Source: Prostheceraeus crozeri
Taxonomy: Eukaryota; Platyhelminthes; Polycladida; Euryleptidae
NCBI GenBank assembly: GCA_907163375.1
Contig: CAJQUW010016156.1
Coordinates: 62,001 to 126,000, forward strand
DNA length: 64,000 bases
Direction: 5' to 3'
Below are positions 22,400 to 32,549 of the stretch, in pieces. Within the stretch, counting starts at the first letter, position 1; every line of letters begins with the position of its first letter. A program made the position numbers and the translations under genes. Below the pieces are notes generated by a model. That model had not been told where the DNA came from. It searched no databases and saw only the letters and a list, made by a program, of their open reading frames with translations.

Positions 22400-23383
22400 T
22401 TACTCATCTACATGTACATTAACAGTTGGTAGAGGATCAGTAAGTGGGACTCGCATTTCAATCGCCAAATTGTGCAAAAGAGAGACAGCATTTATGATGT
22501 TTGTACTTCTTGATGGGGTAAAACGGAGAGGGCCACCGCTCTTGTCTATGCAGCGAAATCGGCTTTTCAGGACACCGAACGATCGTTCCACACAATTTCG
22601 AGTTCTCCGATGTGCCCGGTTGTAGTTGAGTGTAGAAGTGTCACCAGAGGCGGGATGGGGAACAGGAGTGAGTAAATTATTGGAGAGCCCGTATCCGCTG
22701 TCTCCAATGAGGTACCCCCGAGGAATGTGATGGTCCATGAAAGCTACTCTCAGTTGGGATTCCCGATACACCGCAGCATCTTGAGTGGCTCCAGGAAAAC
22801 TCGCATCGACAAATGTGAAGCGGAGGTCAGGCCTGCACACAAACATAGCATTAATAGCGTGATATCCCTTCCGGCAAACATAGACATGTTCGTTAACTGT
22901 AGGACGTTTGATGGGTATGAGGCATCCATCTACACAGCCAATGACGTTTGGGAATCCAGCTATATCATGGAACTCGTTGGATAAAGTTCTGCACTCTCCA
23001 TGGGTCGTTGGTAATTTGATGAGATCTTTGTATGCTTGTTGGATAGCTTTTGTCACTGATTGAATAACTCGAGAAACAGTGCCAATCCCAACTCCATACT
23101 GCTCGCTTAGGTTTCGAAATGAAGACCCATGACCATAGAATTTCATTGCAATAATGACTTGCTCAATTGTGGACAATCTCTTCCCTCGCAACGTTGTATT
23201 TTCATAGTTCTGATTTATGAAGGGTTGTAGATCATTGGCAATTTTGGTCATTTCTACGCCATTGAACCGGTAAACAGAGCGTATTGTCTCTTCGGACAGA
23301 TGGCCTATCTCTAAAGGAGAATATCTTTCTCTGTAGCATCTTGACGAGTGATAATCCAACACAACTTCGGTCATATTCGCCAT
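22400..23383 (-). CDS. PIF/Harbinger DDE transposase (HARBI1-like)
   Basis: This uninterrupted 327-residue protein was taken from the first ATG on the minus strand (start of MANMTEVV). A helix-turn-helix lies near residues 86-106 (SFRNLSEQYGVGIGTVSRV). The nuclease triad is in the usual wording: D152 in GCVDGCLIPI, D202 in FPGATQDAAVY, and E266 in RTRNCVERSFG, with GDSGY and LLTPV between them. This is the DDE_Tnp_4 fold of PIF/Harbinger transposases and vertebrate HARBI1, and about 330-350 residues is the family's usual length. Together with the Myb-like gene at 21120 it makes the standard two-gene Harbinger set. Both are intact, so the element is young or retained by selection. It lies inside an intron of the IQ gene. 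Confidence 0.92.
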   Translation of the reverse strand: MANMTEVVLDYHSSRCYRERYSPLEIGHLSEETIRSVYRFNGVEMTKIANDLQPFINQNYENTTLRGKRLSTIEQVIIAMKFYGHGSSFRNLSEQYGVGIGTVSRVIQSVTKAIQQAYKDLIKLPTTHGECRTLSNEFHDIAGFPNVIGCVDGCLIPIKRPTVNEHVYVCRKGYHAINAMFVCRPDLRFTFVDASFPGATQDAAVYRESQLRVAFMDHHIPRGYLIGDSGYGLSNNLLTPVPHPASGDTSTLNYNRAHRRTRNCVERSFGVLKSRFRCIDKSGGPLRFTPSRSTNIINAVSLLHNLAIEMRVPLTDPLPTVNVHVDE

Positions 23384-23487
23384 TGCAAACTTTGTTGAAC
23401 GATACACAAGGAAAGAGTGATGCTCTAAAGACTGCCTGATGGCTGTCACTAGATCAATGTGTTTGTGATGCCTTTGTGATACGTCTT

Positions 23488-23606
23488 CTGAACGAATTTA
23501 GAGATGCCTCATTGAGGCATCATTAAGAGAGCGATCTCTGGAACGAAATTCGTTAGTGATGCCTCATTGAGGGCGTCATTAACTAATGAGCGATCTCTGG
23601 AACGAC
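23488..23606. repeat. Harbinger-side iterated motif with internal palindromes
   Basis: Two imperfect direct copies of about 50-59 bases each run CTG(G)AACGAA, a TTAG(A/T)GATG part, GCCTCATTGAGG, CATTAA and GAGCGATCT. A third copy starts CTGGAACGACC. The core ATGCCTCATTGAGGCAT is nearly palindromic. The array lies about 100 bases upstream of the transposase start, where Harbinger elements keep promoter and subterminal binding sites. The complement of its outer edge, GGTCGTTCCAGAGATCGCTC, resembles a Harbinger terminal repeat, but I could not find a matching left end. Confidence 0.55.
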
Positions 23607-23619
23607 CGGCGAATACTAA

Positions 23620-24524
23620 GATAAAGATACTCAACACATTGTCTTGTCATTTTTAGAATGATGCTGTCAGAGATGTATTAGATTCTCTTGATAATACATG
23701 TATCCTTTTTAGATGACGCGTCATATTCACTGAATGACACGTTTTTGTGCTCTGTTTAAGGAATTTCAAATTCATCATCAAAATTTGCCATTTCTGAGAA
23801 AAAATGCTTTCATAAAACTCATCGCTATCTTACTCAAAATTCACATTATACCATAGCACTACAGCGCCTCTCAAATCACTGCTTTGAAAAGAAAGCACAT
23901 CTTAGAGAACGATAACCTCCGAAGAAATCCAAAATCACCAGCGTCCTCTTCGTTTGATTGATATGGCAGATTTAGCACTGATGACCCAAAATGACATTGC
24001 CAAGGTTCTTGTTATACATATTGCATGTGACGAAGAAAATTAAATTGATAAAATCTCCGAAGAAGTGAATGTTGTTGAATTACCTCTTGTTGTCCAATCA
24101 AGCACACTTCCAATGCAGCCCTATCGTCTTCAACATAGACCCAACACGTTACATGCTAGCATTCATCAGCTAGTGACAATTTCCTCATTTCAACAACTGG
24201 TTAGGAGCAAAGAAACATTTATGTCGGGAATGTACACTCTTTGCAACGTTGACTTGTATTTTGAATACTTTTCGACTTTTCATCAGCAATATATTCTAAT
24301 GATCGGTATTCCTCTATATTTTCAGTCGTGTGTCAATTTTGGCGTGTACGTACTTGGGTCGACTACAGTCGACAAATTTAGATTTTGAATACATTCAGTA
24401 ATATCGTATAAATCGGATTTCTATACTCTTCAAAGATGGTGAAGGCCATTTGATAAAGAAAAATTACGAAGATCAATGAATAAGAAATCTCGGAAATAAC
24501 GGATAAGTAGTCCAGGAAAAACAG
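23620..24524. other. Unassigned intronic DNA
   Basis: No gene was recognised. The near-palindrome GTCGACTACAGTCGAC at 24358-24373 resembles GTCGGCTGCAGTCGAC at 20883-20898 on the other side of the Harbinger genes. Confidence 0.35.
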
Positions 24525-24695
24525 TTACTGATTTATTTTGCCTCGGCTCTTTTCATAGAACGATTATTGATCTCACTAATTTCTATCGATTTGGCAAGTA
24601 AATATGTTCGACGCAGGTCTATGCACACATGCACAGGTGTGTAGCATCTAAATGGAATGTCTATTTGACTTATTCAAATTGTTCTGCTTCCAGAT
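24525..24695 (+). repeat. Flanking direct repeat, right copy
   Basis: The partner of 20690-20868, in the same orientation, with shared blocks such as ACATGCACAGGTGTG and ATCTAAATGGAATGTCTATT. It ends at CTGCTTCC, as does the left copy. Confidence 0.65.
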
Positions 24696-25126
24696 GATTC
24701 TGTCAACTATATGCCGTCGCATAAATAGATAGGGAGATGCTACTCTGACGTTGAAGCATCGTCTATTAAAAAAAATCACAAATGATGAAGCTATGCAAAT
24801 TAGTAGCGACTCAATATGTCAAAAGCAATTCATGGCTCCTCACATCGAAGTCGTGTACTCAATGACGTTGCCTGTAATTCGTACGTATAAGTATAAACTA
24901 GTAATTACTGTATAGGGAATGTTTTTTGCATACAATTCTTGTTGAACTTTGTTCAACTTTTAACATTTCATCATTGTTTCTTCTGAGTTGAAACGTAGGA
25001 AATGTCAAGCGAGTTAATTGCTTACAATATGACATAACATTATATATTTACAGAGTAGCATAAGATACTTATTGACTAGATATTTCTTAGTCATATATAA
25101 CCTGATGACACTATATTCCCTTGCAG

Positions 25127-25174
25127 AGGATGATCAACCTTCTGTACGCCCACGATCTTCTCGGAGCTCATTAT
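25127..25174 (+). CDS. IQ-motif gene, exon 3 (small exon)
   Basis: This 48-base exon lies between an acceptor (attcccttgcag) and a strong donor (gtaagt). It starts with two bases that complete the codon left open by exon 2 and ends with one extra base. It encodes EDDQPSVRPRSSRSSL, continuing the acidic then Arg/Ser-rich style of exon 2. The phase fit on both sides is the main support, since the exon is too short for domain evidence. Confidence 0.62.
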
Positions 25175-27275
25175 GTAAGTTGGAAAATGTTGTTTTCTCA
25201 ACCTAGTACCCTTTATTTGTATCTACACCTAGCTACGTCCCTTGATGCAATGATTAAGTAATCACTGACCTCTTCTGATGCGAATATTGATGCATCTATG
25301 TAGTGTGACACCTCTCTCACAATCTTCATGACAATGCTAGCGATAAAAACACGGACATAAAGTGTGTAAAACTGCATTACAAGATAGACAAGTGGATGTT
25401 AATAAAAGTTGATCTTTATTGGTACTTTGCTAAGCACAACGGACAATGTCAACGCCTAGGCTATAACTAATGAAAATCAAAAGATCAGAACCAGCTTTTG
25501 GTCTATAAAAGTTAATAACACCTTCACTCTACTGATCGTGCTCTCCTAACCTATGAATTAACAGAAGACAAGGAAGGTCAAACATTGCATTTGATGACGG
25601 CACATGATGACATTTCAGTGTGTTCAAGCCCGCTAAGCTCATATTTAATTAGAAAATTTCTGTTTTTAGGTCAGTTGGCCGAAAAATTTCGAACGCGATT
25701 AGCCATACAAGATAATAAAATCATAATTTCACATCGCATGTATTTAATTGTGTAGAGAGGAGTGGCATTTTGCAATCGTACCATATCAATCAGGCGGAAA
25801 ATCAAAGAGAGACTCCACACGGTTTTGGTCGATAGCATATTAAATTAAAATAACAAAAAACATCCACAAAATAAAGACTTTTGATGGTAGACTTTTATGT
25901 CTGTAATAAGGTGTCAGCATTAATTCCGTGTACAAATGCTGTCACTATGAATCTATTCAGTGTTCAACAATTCGATCCAAGACTGAAACACATAAAGTAG
26001 CAGCATATCACCAGAAGAAACAGCGTAAAGTAAGTCGAATATGCAATTTCAAAAAATTAATTGAATGCTGCCGTCGATTTATTACAATGTGTGTTATCAT
26101 GAGCCTAATTTTTCTTTTCAAATGCTTTGATTGCCATCAATTGTAATTGTGAAAAATTTATGAGTTAGGCCAATTGAATTCTTATCAACTTAGTACAACT
26201 GCTGTTCGAGCTGCTTCACTTGGACAGGCTGGTGAATGTAGGGAACAGAGACTCCAAGACCAAGTAACAGCTTATCAGTAGGTTCAGCAGGATTCTTCTG
26301 TCAGGCGGACACAGACGGAGAATCTAAGATGTTCGTGCTTTTCCCAACAGATTTTCACTTTCAGAGTATTGCGGAAGAATTCATTCGTCAACGAGAAACA
26401 CATTCCTATCATGTTTTTAGATGAAGTGTATCCTACTGCGCGATGACATTTATGTGCAATAACATTGAATGGACAATGACTGTTATAATACAAAAAACTA
26501 TATGAATATTGCATTTTTTCGTCAGTAACAAGTTTCCCCTCTCAAGGCCAACTAACCATACAAAAGTGATGCTAGTCAAAATGATAATACTCATCATAAA
26601 TACTTGTTGCGAGGATTTTACGACACTCAACATAAAAAATCCTCAGTTATATGTTTCTTGTCCCCAGAAATGTTCGAGCTTCATCAGACTGCATCTATTT
26701 GATACACACTGCATAAAATTATAACTATTATTGGTTATTTTTGAGCAGCAAATATCTACTTAGCAGGTGACAAATTACCTTTTGCAAAAGCATCGGCTCC
26801 TGCTGGTCCTCGTGCTTCATCTTTTATTGCAGAAATTGTGGGCCTAAATGCCGGATTGACTGCTTCAAAAAACTGGAACAGTCGACCCTTCATTAGCATT
26901 CGAGAATGAACCATTTCACATCAAGAAACGTAACTCCAGTTCAAAGTGTGGCAGTTGTTTTTTGAGGTGGCAGACTCATTGCTGTATCGACAGAAATGAA
27001 AAAGTCGATAAAGATGCGGATAGAGTGACTGAGGATGTGGACCATGAAATGGCGATGGTGTCCGGCAGCTCGGTATTTGCGAAGATCAAGCAAAAATTAT
27101 ATCAGAAATGTACCAAAAGCCTTAGGAAAGACGCAGTGAGTGATATTCAGGATAAAATGCCACCAATGAGAAAATTTCCGAATTAAGAAGGCGTGGGAAA
27201 GAAGGGACCAGTGTCTTCTCGCTCAGCTCAGCTGCGGAGAGTTCCGTTGATGGGTCGGAAATTACCGCCAGAGGA
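25175..27275. other. Unassigned intronic DNA
   Basis: AT-rich intron. A somewhat coding-like stretch runs from 26962 to 27186 without a recognised motif. It may be the upstream part of the LINE remnant that follows. Confidence 0.3.
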
Positions 27276-27279
27276 TCAG

Positions 27280-27402
27280 CAACGTGACCAACATTCTTGT
27301 TGTCGTTTCAAACAAACTCGGGAATCCATCGATCATCTGATGGAAAACTGCAAGTATTCGGGGGAAATGGAGCATTGCGAATCGAAAAGACATCAAAAAT
27401 AG
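27280..27402 (+). pseudogene. Possible LINE C-terminal zinc-knuckle fragment
   Basis: The translation contains HSCCRFKQTRESIDHLMENC, which resembles the C-x2-C-x-(Q/E)TxExxxHL-x3-C knuckle near the end of some LINE reverse transcriptases. Only this knuckle is visible, with weak support on either side, so the call is tentative. Confidence 0.3.
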
Positions 27403-29050
27403 CCCTCTTCATACCAAAAAAAACTTCGTATGGGAGGCTTTAAGCCTTGTCTCTTGACTTGATCATTTATGTGTACCTCGTACCCTTTCATGTCTCCGCA
27501 GATGCTGGAAACAAAGAAAAATCAAGACTTCTGTTTGATGTTTGTGTCATGTCATTTTTTTAAGAGATAAGCTGAAAGGAAATCATAATAATAATAACTG
27601 TTTATGATGAAAATTGCAAGGTACGTCACAGAAGATATGGGACGATTGTACAGAAACGGTGTTGATAGTGAGTCGTTAGTGAAAAACTTCTAGAGATTTG
27701 TTAGTCTGACAGTGTGCGTTCGCCCATGGTTGTCACTCAATGCAGGCAGAAATACAGTTACAGTTGAGAATTGATAATGAAGTTAATTATGCTGAATTCA
27801 AAGTCACACAATGAGATGCACAATTTGAAATCGATCAGATTAAGGTCGTACCAAAGACTCGTTGTTAAGTTTTGTACAATAGGGCACAAATGAATTCGCA
27901 CGTCTGTGTGAATAAATGACACATTGTTCTAGATGCTGTGAACGAGGTAGAATCTGAGGATAAAACTGACACCGATTCTAAGCATATGATGGTTTTTCAA
28001 ATGTCTTCAAAGCTCTTTCTTCTCATCATCTAAATTTCAATTTATGAAGCTGATTGCATTTGCACTGATGACTGCAAATAATCTTATGAGTTCTTCTATT
28101 TATTCTTTCGAGTTTCACGCGTTTTTTCATTTAAACTGCATAAACCTTCGACTTGTATTCAGGAATACTGTGCACGATAGAATAATACACCTGAATAAGT
28201 TCTTCATTTGTTGTGATGTCTGTTGATAAAAGACTACTGCCAGCCATTATGCAGATTTGATTGATGTGATGGTCTCATTTCATTGTTTTGTGAACAGTTA
28301 TTCCAAGAAATTTGAATGTTTCACACAAAGTTGAATGAATGGTTTGTACGGGAAATGGATCTGACCAATAATCATCTCTTGAGTTTTTCCACATTGAGAG
28401 CCAAACCATTGAAAGAGCAGCAGTGTTTCAAACTTTCAAGTTCTACCTGAAATTAATCAAAATAATTGAATCGTGCATTTATTTTTCATTGAATTTGACA
28501 AGAATGAATTGTTACTGAATTCTAATTGGTATCAATCTGATCAATACATGATAATGATGATGAAGGAAATTGAATTTTAGTTAATGAATCCACAGGATTT
28601 GAACTCTAGAACCGGTGTCAGGGTAACCATACTACATTGAGTGTTGCGTAACACATAAAAGACAAGGAAATCTCTGCTTTGAAATCCTTAATGAGTGAAA
28701 GGAAACTTCATAATAAGTGAATTCTATTAATTTGAAAGTTGAACTCTGAAACACTTCCATTAGTAAGTCTGCGGAGGGATAATGAATAAAATTGATGTTT
28801 ATGGAATACACAGACTGCAGCTTACAAAGGACGCGAAAGTTAGTAGATTGATAATAATGATGAAAGATTAATCTTTCAAAATGCCTCTAATTGATAGATA
28901 GAAATAAGCGAACTGAAGTTGACATTTATCGTCTGAATTTGATTCCTACAGTGTTGCTCCATTCCTGCCATTAGGTATCTCAAGCAAATAACTTGTAGGA
29001 TCTGAAGAATCATTTCATCGTAGTCTAGTTTTCAGGTCATATCAAAAACA
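27403..29050. other. Unassigned intronic DNA
   Basis: No gene or repeat was recognised before the minisatellite. Confidence 0.3.
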
Positions 29051-29055
29051 AAAGA

Positions 29056-30050
29056 ATGCTCGGATATCAGGACAAGTTTATTAAGATGCTCCGGTATCAG
29101 GACAGGTTTATTAAGATGCTCCGGTATCAGGACAGGTTTATTAAGATGCTCCGGTATCAGGATCGGTATCGGGTCAGGTTTATTGAGATGCTCCGGGATC
29201 GGGTCAGGTTTATTGAGATGCTCCAGGATCGGGTCAGATATCTGGAAATGCTCCGGTATTGGGTCAGGCTTATTGAGATGCTCCGGTATCAGGATCTGGT
29301 TAGGTTTATTGAGATGCTCCGGTATCAGGATCTGGTTAGGTTTATTGAGATGCTCCGGTATCAGGATCGGGTCAGGTTTATTGAGATGCTCCGGTATCAG
29401 GATCGGGTTAGGTTTATTGAGATGCTCCGGTATCAGGATCTGGTTAGGTTTATTGAGATGCTCCGGTATCAGGATCGGGTCAGGTTTATTGAGATGCTCC
29501 GGTATCAGGATCGGGTTAGGTTTATTGAGATGCTCCGGTATCAGGATCGGGTTAGGTTTATTGAGATGCCCCGGTATCAGGATCGGGTTAGGTTTATTGA
29601 GATGCTCCGGTATCAGGATCGGGTTAGGTTTATTGAGATGCTCTGGTATCAGGATCGGGTTAGGTTTATTGAGATGCTCCGGTATCAGGATCGGGTTAGG
29701 TTTATTGAGATGCTCCGGTATCAGGATCGGGTTAGGTTTATTGAGATGCTCCGGTATCAGGATCGGGTTAGGTCTATTGAGATGCTCCGGTATCAGGATC
29801 GGGTTAGGTTTATTGAGATGCTCCGGTGTCAGGATCTGGTTAGGTTTATTGAGATGCTCCGGTATCAGGATCGGGTCAGGTTTATTGAGATGCTCCGGTA
29901 TTGGGTCAGGCTTATTGAGATGCTCCGGTGTCAGGATCTGGTTAGGTTTATTGAGATGCTCCGGTGTCAGGATCTGGTTAGGTTTATTGAGATGCTCCGG
30001 TATCAGGATCGGGTCAGGTTTATTAAAATGATCCGTTATTGGGTTCCTCC
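29056..30050. repeat. 36-bp minisatellite, about 28 units
   Basis: Units of 36 bases carry GGTTTATTGAGATGCTCCGG then TATCAGGATCGGGT(T/C)A. The first units are 30-base versions (without GATCGG), and a few 24-30-base variants occur inside. Because 30 and 36 are multiples of three, three frames on two strands stay open (for example HLNKPNPILIPE on the minus strand), which mimics a repetitive protein. Variant units (TCTGGT against TCGGGT; GGTATTGGG) recur in a pattern pointing to amplification of multi-unit blocks. I see no spacers, so this is not a CRISPR array. It lies within an intron of the IQ gene. Confidence 0.92.
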
Positions 30051-30059
30051 AGGCATGCG

Positions 30060-32200
30060 AAAGATTTAGGCTATGACGAGGAGTTGGACGAATAATACAC
30101 ATGTTTGCATATAATTGCAAATTTTAATGCTCGTACATCCCTATTAGAATAGGATATCCCACTAACTTTGAAACTCTTTTTCTCTTTGTGTCTTTTTGTG
30201 CTTAGTTTGTGAATGAAGAAACCATGTACATGTATTCCCGTCAAAAAGATCAGACGTAGATTTTAATATATTTAAGCACTACTGAAGCATCGAAGTTTAT
30301 TTTAGAACTCAATTGAATTGGAAGAACGCTACTCATTCAGAATTCTAATGGCTCCGACCTCGGATCAGGAGTATTATCTTTCAACAGGTACCGACTGTTT
30401 CAGTTTCCAGTTTATAGTTTCTTGTTCTTGTCCAGTTTGAGATCGCTGGCTCTTAAATAGGTTGAGTATCTAAACCTATTCAATTTTTTGTTGATCAAAA
30501 ATCCGAAAATTCATTCGGTTAGAATCAACATATCGCGCTTAAAAAGCATTTTGGGCGCATCAGAGGATACCAAGGAACTTGAGATATTTATGATTCTCAT
30601 AAATCCTCTGATGATACCTGAGTAGGTGAAAATGATCAAGAATGAATTCTTCATTGCAGAGAACACGTTTGTTGCACGCCAGTGGTGATATTCGCTGCGG
30701 GAATTTCCGAATTGCGAGAGAAGCAGATTTCCTGTGGGAAAATAAGGAAGAAATTAGGGGGCTGCGGGATTTTTTCAATGAATTTATCACTCTCTTGGCC
30801 TCTTCCTAAATTAAAAGAAGTGTTTCTGACAAACAAAGTCATTCAAGAAATCAAATCAACGGAATGTCTCGGTATGTTCCCAAATAGGCTCTCAGAATGA
30901 GAGACAAAAGGCGTTCTGTTCACTACTTCGTCTATCCGTTTAATCTCTCAAAATTTCTATGGCCTTCAATGCTGTCTGGTGCCCATTGTTTGCGCGCTTC
31001 TGCTCCGAAGGAAAACGAAGCAGTTAAAGATGAGGGCAGTGACTCGCCTACGAGTAGGCCTTTTTACGTAAACTTGACCTAATTTTGTTGCCTAAGAGCG
31101 CTGAGGTGACCTGGATCGAACACTTGGTTGGCACACTCGAGCTCCGTTGGCTCCGTTCAGATCCCTTTAGTCTAGACCGGCCACTCGCTGGGACTGTCAA
31201 GGCTCTTCTCTACTTCTTGACTTTGTGCCACTCATTCCCTCTGGTCAAGCACCTCACCTTCTCATGCCTCCGCTCTAGACAGACACCGCCGACGTTTGTT
31301 TTCAGCGCATCTCGTCGTACCTTATCGATTGTGTGATAATAAATCAAAATTGCGCACCTCTATAGCCAAAGAAAATATGTTTTATCTCAATTGTTCAAAC
31401 AGAATCTTATGTAGCCTTGTGGTCTAATCTACCCAAATTTGTCATTGATGTGCCAAGAATCACGAACAACATCCTCTTCATCACTTTATTCCAGAGTGCT
31501 TACCCAGCGGCCGTATAAGATTGCCGAAGTGTTATACAGCACGTAGACAAAACTCGCTTGTGCCACACATGTGTAAAGTTTCTAACTTGTATCGACAATG
31601 ACAATATTCTTTCTTTTTGAGTAAATGTGAATTTGTGACTTTTTGTGCTGCTGACTGTACGTGCAAATGATTGACTTGTGACTTTTGATTTCTATTTGGA
31701 TGACAATATACACTTCTATTTCATTATTATTATTACATGAAAATTACAGACGTAGGCCAAGCATCAAACAACAAAATACATAGAGTGTTGCGTTTGTTTT
31801 GGACGTCAGTACCTGTAGTACTGTACATGCTTTTCATCTTTTTGTCATTTATCATAAGCTGCAAGTGTCAGCTTTTTTTCAATCTGACTGCAAGTCTTTG
31901 GCAGCCGGGAAATTGGTTGTTTTGACCTCCTGCGTATTTGTAGGTACTCCTTTGATTTTTGAAGCAATATGCACTTCGATCAGGCCAATAGATGACTTCG
32001 ATTTCTCTTTTATAATTTCATGTATTGATAGCATGGCAGTTAGGTGCTACAGCCAGTTTGATAGACATGTTTGACGAATGGAAGTTTTGATCTACACGTA
32101 CGATGCTACAAGATTGTCATTTACAAATTGACATAGGACTACCGGGTACACTGTAAAAGACTCGTAAAGAGCAGAAGGCCTTCAAGTAACAGCGTTATAG
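30060..32200. other. Unassigned intronic DNA with a GC-richer island
   Basis: About 30900-31330 is richer in GC and less repetitive than its surroundings, with short open frames but no motif or convincing splice set. The rest is AT-rich. I found no gene. Confidence 0.3.
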
Positions 32201-32205
32201 GGACT

Positions 32206-32240
32206 CACGGATACCTAAATACCGTATTTAGGCATCCGTG
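32206..32240. repeat. Short strong hairpin
   Basis: CACGGATACCTAAATA and TATTTAGGCATCCGTG form a 16-bp stem with one mismatch around a 3-base loop. TAGGGACT flanks it on both sides in direct orientation. It could be a small snap-back insertion. Confidence 0.6.
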
Positions 32241-32375
32241 TAGGGACTATAAGGGGAAATATTTTGGAATGCTAATATCTTCATAAAAAGCGTAAAAATA
32301 GCTAATTTTCAATAGCTAAGGGATTTTTTTCGGCCTGCGAGAGAAATTTGATTTTGAGCGACATCACCACTGTTG

Positions 32376-32549
32376 TACGCTCCTTGTCTTGTATAACGCC
32401 AGCGAAAAATATGTTGAAGCTATGTATGAAACCGTAGAATCAGTCTAGGTCTGTGCATAGTTTCAATTTTTTTTACTGGCATAATACAAGGAGCGTGCAA
32501 TGAGCGTATTTTCTGCACAGACGAATCAACTCTTGCTAGCCGCCATCCT
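32376..32549 (+). repeat. Inverted repeat resembling a Penelope-like tail
   Basis: ACGCTCCTTGTCTTGTATAA..GCCAG (32377-32403) is nearly complementary to CTGGCATAATACAAGGAGCG (32476-32495). Downstream, GCCGCCATCCT (32539-32549) matches the end of the Penelope-like element at 59924. The GGCATAA...AGGAG...CAAT order also matches 59842-59872. It is probably an isolated element end. Confidence 0.4.

Noticed and set aside
20883..24373. GTCGNCTNCAGTCGAC pair as Harbinger terminal repeats
   Set aside because: Only about 15 of 17 bases match, the motif is itself nearly palindromic, and no 3-bp target duplication flanks it. It is kept only as a noted symmetry.
26962..27186. Host exon
   Set aside because: It looks somewhat coding-like but has no splice phase fit with the IQ gene and is more likely the decayed upstream part of the LINE-like knuckle at 27280.
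29056..30050. CRISPR array
   Set aside because: Units of 36 or 30 bases follow one another directly with no unique spacers, and the DNA is animal nuclear sequence. This is a minisatellite.
29032..30120. Repetitive protein-coding gene in the minisatellite
   Set aside because: Three frames on two strands are open only because the unit lengths are multiples of three. There is no promoter, splice or start context favouring any one frame.
30897..31336. Host exons in the GC-richer island
   Set aside because: The open frames are short, no acceptor and donor pair fits the phase of the neighbouring IQ-gene exons, and no motif is visible.
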